Notes: a model not told the origin generated them from the sequence alone. DNA of 12,114 bases from Oligoflexia bacterium (GCA_903928955.1 CAIYTD010000242.1:1-12114), one strand, 5' to 3'; positions 1 through 7,566 are shown, numbered from the stretch's first letter. Numbers and translations are program-made.

Positions 1-1
1 T

Positions 2-514
2 CGACGAGCAAACTTAGGGCCTAATTATTTAATTTGCTCAGTCAATAACATTAAAGTTTACAATAGTGATGAGCTTGCCTTGCAACTATTTGAGGCGGGG
101 CTGAATGCTTCGATAAAAATTGAAGTTTTTGATAAAATAAGTAAAAGAAAAAAATTTGTGTCATTAGTTGCGCAGGCGGAAGATGAGGATTGGTATAGGG
201 CAAAGAAGTTTCTTGAAAGTAAACATTTAGGTTTAGGACTTGAAGAGATAGATTCTGTAAAAAGAAGTCTCTATCCAATGATAATAACTACAAAAGGTAT
301 ACTGGTTCGAGAAGTAAAGCAGGGTTTGCTCGGTGAGAAAAGTGGTTTAAAAGCAGGAGATTTAATTATTTCAATTGATAAGAATCCTGTTTCAAATCTT
401 AAAGAAGGAATGTTGTTTCTTTCTAAAAGCCTGAGTAAATCAAAAATTGTTAGGATCCAAGTCTTAAGAAAGCTACTGGAAGAAATTCAAGAGATCAGCC
501 TGAATATCAGCTAG
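2..514 (+). CDS. PDZ-domain protein, 3' end only (HtrA-like or similar)
   Basis: The reading frame is open from the left edge of the window to a TAG at 512-514, so this is the C-terminal part of a longer protein. The first in-frame start-like codon is a TTG at 80, but the residues before it read as protein: they include VNNIKVYNSDELALQLFEAG, which matches the end of a PDZ domain (the strand after the 'GD.I..VN' turn and the following helix). A second PDZ-like unit follows: GILVREVKQG, EKSGLKAGDLIISIDKNPVS, a helix, then KIVRIQVLRK. Tandem C-terminal PDZ domains are typical of DegP/DegQ/HtrA-type periplasmic serine proteases, but the protease part, if any, lies outside the window, so the family is inferred. 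PDZ2 has the usual 'GLKAGDLI' loop. The gene is 113 bases from the next one and probably belongs to a separate transcript. Confidence 0.75.
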   Translation, partial: RRANLGPNYLICSVNNIKVYNSDELALQLFEAGLNASIKIEVFDKISKRKKFVSLVAQAEDEDWYRAKKFLESKHLGLGLEEIDSVKRSLYPMIITTKGILVREVKQGLLGEKSGLKAGDLIISIDKNPVSNLKEGMLFLSKSLSKSKIVRIQVLRKLLEEIQEISLNIS

Positions 515-592
515 AGAGTGAATAATTTAAACTAAATAAATTTTAAAAAATACCACCCGATAGAGTGAAAATTACCTTCTATTAGCAATGCA

Positions 593-621
593 TTGACTTT
601 TAGACTTAGTAGAATTACATT
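593..621 (+). promoter_or_regulatory. putative sigma-70-type promoter next to the 628 start codon
   Basis: TTGACT (593-598) is followed after 17 bases by TACATT (616-621). An alternative -10, TAGAAT (610-615), is a better match but sits too close to this -35. Either -10 would start transcription within a few bases of the ATG at 628, and no Shine-Dalgarno sequence is visible before that ATG. A leaderless or nearly leaderless mRNA is therefore possible. Judged by eye only. Confidence 0.35.
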
Positions 622-627
622 TTTGTC

Positions 628-1296
628 ATGAAAATTTGGAAAATAGCAGTATCCCTATTCTTAGTGCTTTCATGTTCAAGTGCCTTCGCTGAAGCTGCAG
701 AGCGAGTAGGAGAAGATAGCTCCAGTAGCTATGGGAAGCCTCAAGGAGTTCTAGGCGATTTTACTTTTGGACCTCAACTGACTTTTGTTGGATTTCCTAC
801 TCCTTTTCGATTTGGACTAGAGACAAAATATGCGAATCTTATTGGATTTGGAATGGAATACGGATTTATCCCCAGTTTTAGTATTTCCGGAGTGAATCTA
901 TCCTTCAATACATTTCAAGGCTCAGCTAAGATATATCCCTTCCGCGGTGCTTTCTACTTTGGACTTTACATGGGGAGTCAGAGTCTTAGTTTCAGCACTG
1001 CTACAAATCTTAGCAATGTCCCCGTCACTCTGAGTGTAAATGCATCCGTTTTCTATTGGACACCGACAATAGGTTGGAAATGGGTTCAGCAGAGTGGATT
1101 TTACTGGGGCCTGGATCTGGGCTGGCAGTTAGCTCTTTCTTCCAGTATCACTTACTCAAGTAATCCACCTGCTTTAGTCTCTGCAGCCCAACAAACTTCG
1201 CAAGGAACTCAGTTGGTGAATGATCTGAATTCTATCAATTCCCTCTTAAGCTCACTTCCTTCAGTTGCTCTTCTTCAGATAGGGTATTTATTCTGA
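628..1296 (+). CDS. secreted outer-membrane beta-barrel-like protein
   Basis: I do not recognise a specific family. Residues 1-22 form a Sec signal peptide (MKIWK, a hydrophobic stretch, cleavage near AFA|EA). The mature part has many alternating hydrophobic/aromatic stretches rich in Gly, Ser, Phe and Tyr (for example LTFVGFPTPFRFGLET, GAFYFGLYMGSQSL, GFYWGLDLGWQLAL), as expected for amphipathic barrel strands. The chain ends QIGYLF, with the terminal Phe that barrel-assembly machinery commonly recognises. A Ser/Asn/Gln-rich stretch at about residues 185-212 could be an external loop. It most likely sits in the outer membrane. The gene stands alone: 113 bases after the PDZ gene and 171 bases before the operon. 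No Shine-Dalgarno sequence is visible; the start is chosen because the signal peptide begins there. Confidence 0.7.
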   Translation: MKIWKIAVSLFLVLSCSSAFAEAAERVGEDSSSSYGKPQGVLGDFTFGPQLTFVGFPTPFRFGLETKYANLIGFGMEYGFIPSFSISGVNLSFNTFQGSAKIYPFRGAFYFGLYMGSQSLSFSTATNLSNVPVTLSVNASVFYWTPTIGWKWVQQSGFYWGLDLGWQLALSSSITYSSNPPALVSAAQQTSQGTQLVNDLNSINSLLSSLPSVALLQIGYLF

Positions 1297-1401
1297 TGTG
1301 CCTCAAAAGGCCGCTGAATTCTTATGCGACTCATGCATAATCAATCATTCTACTTTATACATTGAGAGCTTTTTTTCGTTAAGAAATTTTTCTTTTTTTA
1401 T

Positions 1402-1430
1402 TTGCTTTTCTATCTTAGTTTGTTTATAAA
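1402..1430 (+). promoter_or_regulatory. putative promoter of the ten-gene operon
   Basis: TTGCTT (1402-1407), a 17-base spacer and TATAAA (1425-1430) lie in a very AT-rich stretch about 40 bases before the first operon gene. The -10 matches the sigma-70 consensus at five of six bases, the -35 only at its TTG. This is the only plausible promoter I see before the run of closely spaced genes. Judged by eye. Confidence 0.4.
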
Positions 1431-1467
1431 ATATTACACACTGCATTATATTTTATAGAGGACTGGA

Positions 1468-2661
1468 ATGAAGAAAATAATTTTAACAGATCTTTTTTTA
1501 AAGACGCTTTTGATGGGACTGAGTCTGGAGCTTTTAGCGCCTTTCAAGATCTGGGCTCTTGAGTCTCAAGCGAACTTAGGTGCGCCTCCTTTTAGAAGTG
1601 ATTTAAATTGGTTTAGGGTTCCATTTGAGAAGGCTGAAGATGAGCTATTAGCACAGCTGCATCGTGATTTACCAAAAATAGAGGAGCATGTTTCCACTTT
1701 AGTGGTTTATGAGGTTAAAACCTCGGGGTCATTACCGACTGGACATGCCAAAAAATTGAGATCCAAGTTGGAGCGCATTCTTTTGGCATCTAAAAAAATA
1801 AAGCTTAAGCAATGCCCCTCCTGTGATGAGGCTAGGATCTTTCGGACGGAAGATGGAAATCTGAAGTACGAATCGAGATCTTCTGATCCGGATCGCCCCC
1901 TTAAGATTGCGGCAGATGTAGGTGCTAGCGCGCTACTTTATGCAGAGCTGGATTTTTCACATGAGGATCTCCAGTTGAAACTACAGGTAATCAAACCTGA
2001 GAGTGTTCAAATTCTCTGGGTGAAAGACTATTCTATCGCAGAAATTACAAAATCCAGAGATGGTTTAAATGATTTTGAATCAGACGATATGGGGAGTAGA
2101 GATTCTCTTTCTCAAGTCATCATGGGTGAGATTGCCTTTCAAATGGCACTTTCTGGCGGAGTGATGATGGTACCGAGTATTAATACTGGATCCGGCTCCA
2201 AACTCATGTCTATGCCATCCGTTGATCTTTTTATAGGCGAGAAATTTGATCACGGAAAGAGAGTTTTTGGTTTCACTGTGGGGGCTTCTTTTAATCCTTC
2301 TCCAGATAATCCACCGACTCCGGGGAGTGGGCAACCCCTTTCGTCGTTGATTCGTGTGGGCCCTAAATTTAGCTATGTATTTAATCCTGAGAATACCACA
2401 AGTGCGCGCTATTCTTTAAACTTTGAAGGTGGAGCAGCTATTGCTGATGCGGGTACTACCGGATATTTTGGAATTGGCCCAGAAGTGAAAATGATTCGTC
2501 GCTATTCTCTCAGTCTTATGCCCATCTATCTATTGCCCACAACCATTAAAAATCCTTTTGTCAATCTGCCTGCCAATGTAGCAAGTGCTCCAGCAGGTGG
2601 AGACGAAGTTGGAAAATTAGGAGGCCTTTCATTCTTAATGAAATTTAGCATGACATGGTGA
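1468..2661 (+). CDS. outer-membrane protein: CsgG/FlgO-like periplasmic domain plus beta-barrel
   Basis: First gene of the putative motor operon, with a good AGAGGA ribosome site at about 1456-1462. Residues 1-30 look like a signal peptide ending near WALES. Residues about 55-190 form an alpha/beta domain: a strand (STLVVYEV), a basic helix, a CxxC pair (C116, C119), then ADVGASALLYAELDFS and LQLKLQVIKPESVQILWVKDY. This is the pattern of CsgG/TolB/FlgO-like domains, in which a 'GA(D)..L..G' strand is followed by 'l.l.lid...g.i.w'. After an acidic linker, residues about 215-397 look like a barrel of Gly- and aromatic-rich strands ending SMTW, a terminal aromatic. It probably supplies an outer-membrane part of the complex. 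The fold assignment is by pattern only; no exact family is recognised. Confidence 0.65.
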   Translation: MKKIILTDLFLKTLLMGLSLELLAPFKIWALESQANLGAPPFRSDLNWFRVPFEKAEDELLAQLHRDLPKIEEHVSTLVVYEVKTSGSLPTGHAKKLRSKLERILLASKKIKLKQCPSCDEARIFRTEDGNLKYESRSSDPDRPLKIAADVGASALLYAELDFSHEDLQLKLQVIKPESVQILWVKDYSIAEITKSRDGLNDFESDDMGSRDSLSQVIMGEIAFQMALSGGVMMVPSINTGSGSKLMSMPSVDLFIGEKFDHGKRVFGFTVGASFNPSPDNPPTPGSGQPLSSLIRVGPKFSYVFNPENTTSARYSLNFEGGAAIADAGTTGYFGIGPEVKMIRRYSLSLMPIYLLPTTIKNPFVNLPANVASAPAGGDEVGKLGGLSFLMKFSMTW

Positions 2662-2686
2662 TGAGAATGAAAAAAAGAATTATATT

Positions 2687-3292
2687 ATGAAAAATACATT
2701 ATTAAAATTAAGTCTATTGTCTATTCTAGCCTTTATTGCTTGTGCTGAAAAGAAGACTCGGGTTTGGATTGATACGCCGATGGGTATGGATGCTGAAAAA
2801 TTAAACTCCAAAAACCTCTCCTATCATGTCGAGGATGTGAATCAAGGAAAAAAAGAAAATCTGACGATTCCAGTAAATCAAATTCCTGATCAACTTGTGG
2901 TTCAAACTAGAAAAAAATCGTCTACCTCTGGCCAGGAGGATGGGGATTTGGCTGTTATTACTCAGGCAGATCAGCAGATCCGAGATGGAAAGCTGACATC
3001 AGTCTCTCCTGATGGGGCACCTAAAATCTCTTATCTCCGAGTGGTTTCAGATATAGAGAGTTTATATCTGAAAAAACATTACTCTGAAGCTTTGGTAAAG
3101 CTTGCTCCTTTGATTGAACAGTATCCGAAGCAAACGAAGCTTTTTGTTATGCAGGGTACTCTTTTTAAGAAAATTGGAGAAAATAAGCTTGCTTTAGACT
3201 CTTACAAAAAAGCGAAAGAACTAGAACCGAATAATGCTTCTATCGAAGAATCTATTTTAAGAGTTCAAGCAGAAGTTGGAAGTAATTTATGA
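2687..3292 (+). CDS. TPR-containing lipoprotein
   Basis: The N-terminus MKNTLLKLSLLSILAFIAC ends in a lipobox-like FIAC, giving a predicted lipidated Cys19. Ala at +2 gives no Asp retention signal, so the outer membrane is likely if the E. coli Lol rule applies. Residues 20-110 are polar and low in obvious structure. Residues about 118-192 contain two helix-turn-helix TPR units; the second (TKLFVMQGTLF..., GENKLALDSYKKAKELEPNN) is close to the TPR consensus. TPR lipoproteins of this size commonly act as assembly or docking factors; GltE of the Myxococcus gliding complex is a comparable part, but identity is not claimed. The gene lies 25 bases after its upstream neighbour and overlaps the MotA-like gene by ATGA, suggesting translational coupling. 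Its own ribosome site is weak (only an A-rich AAAGAA). Confidence 0.75.
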   Translation: MKNTLLKLSLLSILAFIACAEKKTRVWIDTPMGMDAEKLNSKNLSYHVEDVNQGKKENLTIPVNQIPDQLVVQTRKKSSTSGQEDGDLAVITQADQQIRDGKLTSVSPDGAPKISYLRVVSDIESLYLKKHYSEALVKLAPLIEQYPKQTKLFVMQGTLFKKIGENKLALDSYKKAKELEPNNASIEESILRVQAEVGSNL

Positions 3293-4080
3293 GAAATTTA
3301 TCAAGGTTAGTGATCAAACTTTCATGTTTGATGGGAATTGTTTTTGTACTTAAGATTGCATTTGGAGATTCTAAAGGCCTTGAAAGTTCTGTGATTGATG
3401 TGAGAGCTGCTCTTCTTGTTTTTCTTGCGCCTCTCTTAATTTATTTCCTATTTCAAACTCAATTCATTCCAATAGGACTTTTTATGAGAAGAATCAAGGA
3501 AGTGACTCAATTCAATAATAAACAATTACTGACTGATCTTGCTAAAAATGCTGCTGATGCTAGGGGGGAGTTTGGTTATTCTCACGTAGTGACCTGGAGT
3601 GAGTCTCATTCCGATTCGATGATGAGATATGCAGGAGAAGTTTTTTCATCTCGATTTTCAGCAGCAGAACTGACTGAGATATTATATAAACAAGCGCAAT
3701 CCGAAGATGACCAATGGCTTGCTCTTTGTCAAGTTTTTGCTTTTTTAGCTAAAATGGCACCTTATTTTGGAATGATGGCCACCGTGATTGGGATGGTTAA
3801 ACTTCTCGAGAAGATGTCTGATTTTGGGGATATTAGTTCAAACATGGCACTAGCAATGCAAGGTACTCTCTATGGCCTTGTTAGTTTTCTTCTTTTTTAT
3901 TCTCCCCTTCAGAAATTTTTTCAAGAGCAAAGAAATAAAATAATCAAACGCAATGAGATGATTATCGAATGGTTTGTTTTAGTTTCACAAGGGGCGGATC
4001 CTACTTATATTCAGAGAGAGTTGCTCGCGTATTCAGCCTTTCAAAAAACAGACTTACTGAAAGAGAGTAGTTCATTATGA
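3289..4080 (+). CDS. motA: MotA-like stator channel protein
   Basis: This is a MotA/TolQ/ExbB-superfamily protein, closer to MotA. It has four hydrophobic segments (about residues 8-25, 38-57, 150-172 and 185-206) and a cytoplasmic region of about 90 residues between the second and third, as MotA has. The diagnostic third segment reads MAPYFGMMATVIGMVKLLEK, matching the MotA 'AP.FGM.GTVIG' motif with its conserved proline (P158). The fourth carries QGTLYGLV and a second conserved proline (P206 in YSPL). The tail ADPTYIQRELLAY matches the MotA ending 'G.nP..i...L.a(F/Y)'. At 263 residues it has normal MotA length. It should form the inner-membrane ion channel with the next product. It overlaps its neighbours on both sides by ATGA. 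GGAAG six bases upstream is a reasonable ribosome site. The symbol is family-level; no flagellar gene adjoins it. Confidence 0.88.
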   Translation: MRNLSRLVIKLSCLMGIVFVLKIAFGDSKGLESSVIDVRAALLVFLAPLLIYFLFQTQFIPIGLFMRRIKEVTQFNNKQLLTDLAKNAADARGEFGYSHVVTWSESHSDSMMRYAGEVFSSRFSAAELTEILYKQAQSEDDQWLALCQVFAFLAKMAPYFGMMATVIGMVKLLEKMSDFGDISSNMALAMQGTLYGLVSFLLFYSPLQKFFQEQRNKIIKRNEMIIEWFVLVSQGADPTYIQRELLAYSAFQKTDLLKESSSL

Positions 4081-4730
4081 GCTCCTCTGTCTCTCCTTTT
4101 AAAAGAAGAAAATTTATTCAGGATCCGAATCACGATGAAGAGCAAGAAGGTTGGCTAGTCAGCTACGCTGACTTGATTACTTTGCTTTTTGTTTTTTTTG
4201 CAGTGATGCTTTCTATTTCTTCGGTAAGTAAAACGAAGCTCGATTTTTTAAAAGATCAAGTAAATAAAAATCATGAGCAGCAAGGGCCTCAAAGTCTTTC
4301 AAAAGTGAAAGTTGAGATTGAAAATGAAATTAAAAAAGAAAATTTGGGTACTAAAATTAGTACAGAAATTACAAATGACGGACTCAAAGTTTCTTTTAAT
4401 GAGCAACTTTTGTTTCAATCAGGAGAGGCGGTTCTTATGGGTGAGGGTTCAGAAATCTTAAAGAAATTTTGTAAAATTCTTTCTGCAATGAATCAGAAAT
4501 ATTTTATTGCTGTAGAAGGCCATACAGATAGTAGAAAAATTCATACTGCTCAATTTTCAAGTAATTGGGCTTTGTCAGCAATGAGAGCTGTCACAGTAAT
4601 TCATTTTATTTCTGCAAATGGGGTCGACGAAAAGCGAATGCTTGTCAAAGCATTTGCAGATACCCAGCCTGTTTCAACCTTGCCGGAGCAAGAAGCAAAA
4701 AATAGGCGAGTGACGCTTTTAGTATATTAA
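4077..4730 (+). CDS. motB: MotB-like stator protein with peptidoglycan-binding OmpA domain
   Basis: Partner of the MotA-like protein. A short cytoplasmic N-terminus leads into GWLVSYADLITLLFVFFAVM (residues 25-44), the classic MotB plug/transmembrane motif. The invariant ion-binding aspartate is D32, the same number as in E. coli MotB. Residues 50-100 are a charged linker. Residues about 110-217 are an OmpA C-terminal domain: LLFQSGEAVL, VEGHTDS (146-152), SNWALSAMRA (162-171) and AKNRRVTLLV at the end, all expected peptidoglycan-contact elements. At 217 residues it is rather short for MotB because the linker is compact. It should anchor the stator to the cell wall while D32 carries protons or sodium. 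The start overlaps the previous stop by ATGA. The symbol is family-level. Confidence 0.9.
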   Translation: MSSSVSPFKRRKFIQDPNHDEEQEGWLVSYADLITLLFVFFAVMLSISSVSKTKLDFLKDQVNKNHEQQGPQSLSKVKVEIENEIKKENLGTKISTEITNDGLKVSFNEQLLFQSGEAVLMGEGSEILKKFCKILSAMNQKYFIAVEGHTDSRKIHTAQFSSNWALSAMRAVTVIHFISANGVDEKRMLVKAFADTQPVSTLPEQEAKNRRVTLLVY

Positions 4731-4737
4731 AGTGAGA
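4731..4737 (+). promoter_or_regulatory. AGTGAGA ribosome-binding motif directly after a stop codon
   Basis: AGTGAGA follows the motB-like TAA without a gap and lies four bases before the ATG at 4742. The same TAA-AGTGAGA arrangement recurs at 7555-7564 and, with one extra A, at 10927-10937. GTGA can pair with the UCAC part of the 16S rRNA tail, so it may be an offset Shine-Dalgarno site. Confidence 0.5.
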
Positions 4738-4741
4738 TAAT

Positions 4742-6382
4742 ATGAAGAAAAGATATTTTATTCAGTTTGTGTTTTGTTTGTTTATTGCAGTACTTTCTGG
4801 TTATTCAGGCTATTCAGAAGAAAATTCATCTTCGGTCGTGAGTCAGTACGGACGCCAAGAAGAAGAAATTAAGGCTCAGGTGAGAGAATCTTTGATGCCG
4901 CCTATTCAAGCAGCGCTTGAAAAACACTGCGGTGAAGATTGCCCGAGTTTTCAGATCGAAATGCATTTCAAAAAATTGGGTGACCTCGATTTAGTCGAAG
5001 ATCTTGGGTTTGGTCATGTCTTGAGTGTTCCTAGAAAGCCGGAATTACAGTCGATCACATTGTCTGTACTGACGCATCAAAGTGTCACAGAAGCCTCCCG
5101 GGGTTCGTTGAAGCAGATTCTGACACAGATTGTGGGCAATAAAACGACAGTTTCTTTTCAGATTCAAATCAAGACTTTGAATAGTCTCTCGCCTTTTTTA
5201 GAAAAGCAAAAAACTCCAGCCGATCTTCCCAGCGTGCAGGAGGATCATCGATGGGAATTATTTTATGCGGTCATTTGGCCAGTGAGTTTATTCCTCATCT
5301 CACTGGTGGGAGTTCTCGCTGTTTTATTGATCTCGAAGGCTCAAATGCAATTACTTCAGGCTCGATTGAACGCAAAAAATGCAAACCATCCCGTGCCCTT
5401 TGCGCCTTCGGCTGAGAATTTAGAGGATCATTTTAAAGAAACAGATCGGATTTTGAGAACTCGAAAAGAAGATCTTCAATTTTTAATAGAAGAGAGCGCT
5501 TTTGAGAGGAATCTGGATTTGTTAAAATCAGTGATGCATTTATTTCCTTCGCAGGTGATTTCTACTACTTTGGAATTGTCGCATTCCACCTTGAAAATAT
5601 TGTCTGAATTGAATGCAAATGCAAAAAGCGAGGATTCAATGATGAGATTTCAGGAGATTTTAGTCTCGTTTAAACTCGCTTTGGATCGGGCTCATTGGAA
5701 ACGGATCGAGGAAGTTCAGTTTCCATTGAGTAAATTACGCCGTTTTTCCGATGCTCAAAAGATTCAATTTTTTAAATCGCTCTCCACTTTTCAGCAGAAG
5801 TCAGCTAGCTTGCTGGCACTGTCAGAAGATCAGTGGCCTACTTTGATGAGTGAACTTTCGCCTACTGAAAGAGTCGCTGTTGGAGTGGCAATGGTTCATT
5901 ATCAAAATGCAGAAATTCAAGAGAGGATACGGTTGGATGCCGAAGTGACTGCTCAAATTCAGAAGTGGATGAAGGAAGTTGCTGGTTCTATTCAACGTCA
6001 AACAGAGGCTTACTCGCTCTATTTAGAAGATACAGAGGCTCAAGCGCTCAATCAAGAGATTGAGAAAATTTATTGTTTATCCGAAGTGGATCAGAATAAA
6101 CATTTGCTTCCTGTTTTTTCGATGCATTCTGCTGTCCAAGAAATGGCTCTTCCCGTTCTTCGAGAGTTATTTAGTTCATTAGAGATTGCGACTTTAAACG
6201 CCGTATTGCACCAGCTGAATGAAGACTCACGCGAAAAGGTCTTGTCTGCCTTATCGTCAGGTTTGAAGGATAGATTGTCTGCCTTGGCAAAAACCCCTTC
6301 TCCGGTTGAATTAACAAAGGCAAGAGCAAAGCTCCATTTAGCTTATCGAAAAGTTTCACTGAAACAGGTAGTAGGGATATGA
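4742..6382 (+). CDS. FliF-FliG-like membrane rotor protein
   Basis: The predicted rotor. Residues 1-25 are a signal peptide or first membrane helix. Residues about 37-147 are a periplasmic alpha/beta domain resembling the third ring-building domain of FliF: EEIKAQVRESLMPPIQAALE, a CGEDC pair (C63, C67), then LQSITLSVLTH, a helix RGSLKQILTQIVG and VSFQIQIKTL. FliF has the same order just before its second membrane helix. The helix here is at about 172-198, preceded by WELFYAVIW. The cytoplasmic part (199-546) is mostly helical. Its end (about 458-540) aligns by eye with FliG-C: LPVLRELFSSLEIATLNAVL, NEDSREKVLSALS, then GLKDRLSALAK and SPVELTKARAKL. R497 and D510 fall where E. coli FliG has torque residues R281 and D288, while R511 and E523 replace D289 and R297. 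The middle region (about 240-440) only loosely resembles FliG-N/M. A fused rotor without the rest of FliF is unusual. Confidence 0.65.
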   Translation: MKKRYFIQFVFCLFIAVLSGYSGYSEENSSSVVSQYGRQEEEIKAQVRESLMPPIQAALEKHCGEDCPSFQIEMHFKKLGDLDLVEDLGFGHVLSVPRKPELQSITLSVLTHQSVTEASRGSLKQILTQIVGNKTTVSFQIQIKTLNSLSPFLEKQKTPADLPSVQEDHRWELFYAVIWPVSLFLISLVGVLAVLLISKAQMQLLQARLNAKNANHPVPFAPSAENLEDHFKETDRILRTRKEDLQFLIEESAFERNLDLLKSVMHLFPSQVISTTLELSHSTLKILSELNANAKSEDSMMRFQEILVSFKLALDRAHWKRIEEVQFPLSKLRRFSDAQKIQFFKSLSTFQQKSASLLALSEDQWPTLMSELSPTERVAVGVAMVHYQNAEIQERIRLDAEVTAQIQKWMKEVAGSIQRQTEAYSLYLEDTEAQALNQEIEKIYCLSEVDQNKHLLPVFSMHSAVQEMALPVLRELFSSLEIATLNAVLHQLNEDSREKVLSALSSGLKDRLSALAKTPSPVELTKARAKLHLAYRKVSLKQVVGI

Positions 6383-7557
6383 AAAAAGAAGCATGGATTT
6401 TTAGTGGTTGTTTGTTTTTACTTATTGGGTGTGGCCCTAAAATCATGGTCTTGCCTTCTCTATTGAAGGAGGTGGTGATTGGAGGTCAATCCAGCATTCA
6501 GCGCGATACGATGAAGGTAGGGACTCCTACCGGAGATGTCGATCTTTTGTTTGTAGTGGATAATGCTGATATTGCATATAGAACTAATATAAATCAGAGA
6601 AGAGTTCCAGGTCTTGGGTTTGCTGGTAATAACGATGTCTCTGTTTTAAGTTGGTTCAGCTACCACTATATTAACTTAATAAATCGACTGCTGGATTTGC
6701 GATCTCTGACTTATTATTCTCAGGTAATTACCGCTCAACAGCATAGAATGCCCGCGGAGATGTTAAAATCCAATCAATCTCACGAGAGTCATGCTAGGCA
6801 TTTGGATGAATTATTTCCAATTGGCAGCTGTGGTGGAGTTGTGCCTAATGGGAATCGATTTTTAAATTGGGAGGTTGCGCTTTTAAATAGAGAAGATGTA
6901 GATAGGAGAGATGATACTATCTTACCTCGTCCATTTTCTGCCACCCAGACTGCATTGAATTCTTCTTTCAGCGATCGAGGCCATGTGCCTTTGGTGATCG
7001 TTTATATCTTACTTAGCGATGCAAGACTGAATAGAGATGAGGAATTACTGGAACTTCGAGAGACCCTTTCCAAAGCAAACCGAGGAAAATTTCAAACGCG
7101 AGTTCTTTTTTACAGCTATGAGCGGTCGTTTGCTCAGTTCCCTGGTCGAATACAATCTGTTTTAGTTTCTCTCGATGGACAATCCTTTATTCTTAAAAAT
7201 ATTAATTTAGAGAATTTAGATGCAAATCCTCAGGGAATTAATTTAACTCAGGACGTTTTGAATGAGGTAATGGATCTGACAAATGGAAAGCCTTTACCAG
7301 TTGCTCCAAATGCTGAAGTTTATAAAATGATTCTGACTCAACGTCCTAAACGGGTTGAGCTCCTGACTCTTCGGGGTTCTAATCATGTTTTCGTATTAGG
7401 TCAAGAATATCACTATGATGAAGCAAGTAATTCCCTTATTTTTACTGCCGCAGGTAGGGCTTTACTTCGTCTAAACGATTCTGTGGAGGCAACTTATTAT
7501 ACTACAGTTCCTGAGAGTCCGTTGCCAGGTGGGATCGGGCCTGGAATTCAGAACTAA
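6379..7557 (+). CDS. lipoprotein with degenerate vWA domain (first of a pair)
   Basis: MKKEAWIFSGCLFLLIGC gives a clean lipobox (LIGC, Cys18) with Gly at +2, so outer-membrane sorting is likely. Residues about 53-330 look like a von Willebrand A domain. GDVDLLFVVDNADIA fits the first strand and MIDAS position of secreted vWA proteins ('vDiLFVvDnSgSM'), but the metal-site serines are gone (DNADIA instead of DxSxS). HVPLVIVYILLSDARLNRDE fits the later strand that normally ends in an 'SDe' loop. Residues about 335-380 (VELLTLRGSNHVFVLGQEYH, YDEASNSLIFTAAG, NDSVEATYY) form a small beta domain shared with the next gene. The likely role is protein binding rather than metal-dependent adhesion. The start overlaps the rotor-like gene's stop by ATGA. 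The exact family is not recognised. Confidence 0.65.
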   Translation: MKKEAWIFSGCLFLLIGCGPKIMVLPSLLKEVVIGGQSSIQRDTMKVGTPTGDVDLLFVVDNADIAYRTNINQRRVPGLGFAGNNDVSVLSWFSYHYINLINRLLDLRSLTYYSQVITAQQHRMPAEMLKSNQSHESHARHLDELFPIGSCGGVVPNGNRFLNWEVALLNREDVDRRDDTILPRPFSATQTALNSSFSDRGHVPLVIVYILLSDARLNRDEELLELRETLSKANRGKFQTRVLFYSYERSFAQFPGRIQSVLVSLDGQSFILKNINLENLDANPQGINLTQDVLNEVMDLTNGKPLPVAPNAEVYKMILTQRPKRVELLTLRGSNHVFVLGQEYHYDEASNSLIFTAAGRALLRLNDSVEATYYTTVPESPLPGGIGPGIQN

Positions 7558-7564
7558 AGTGAGA
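7558..7564 (+). promoter_or_regulatory. AGTGAGA ribosome-binding motif directly after a stop codon
   Basis: Second copy of the motif seen at 4731-4737. It abuts the TAA of the first vWA-like lipoprotein gene and lies two bases before the ATG at 7567. No canonical GGAGG is present nearby, so this is the best candidate ribosome site. Confidence 0.5.
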
Positions 7565-7566
7565 CT

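Noticed and set aside
524..542. AATTTA / TAAATT inverted repeat after the PDZ gene
   Set aside because: It is pure A-T, weak, and expected by chance in such AT-rich sequence.
1322..1340. Inverted repeat TTATGC / GCATAA with a 7-base loop between the barrel gene and the operon
   Set aside because: The stem is only six base pairs and no T-run follows directly, so I cannot call it a terminator.
2080..2334. Minus-strand ORF of 84 codons inside the first operon gene
   Set aside because: It lies fully inside a well-supported gene, has no ribosome site and encodes no recognisable domain.
3289..4730. Reading the stator pair as Zorya anti-phage ZorA/ZorB
   Set aside because: The MotA-like protein has no long cytoplasmic coiled-coil tail as ZorA does, and no ZorC, ZorD or ZorE-like helicase or nuclease follows.
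3289..4730. Reading the stator pair as TolQ/TolR or ExbB/ExbD
   Set aside because: The second protein has a MotB plug motif and a full OmpA peptidoglycan-binding domain, and the first has the MotA four-helix layout and C-terminal motif.
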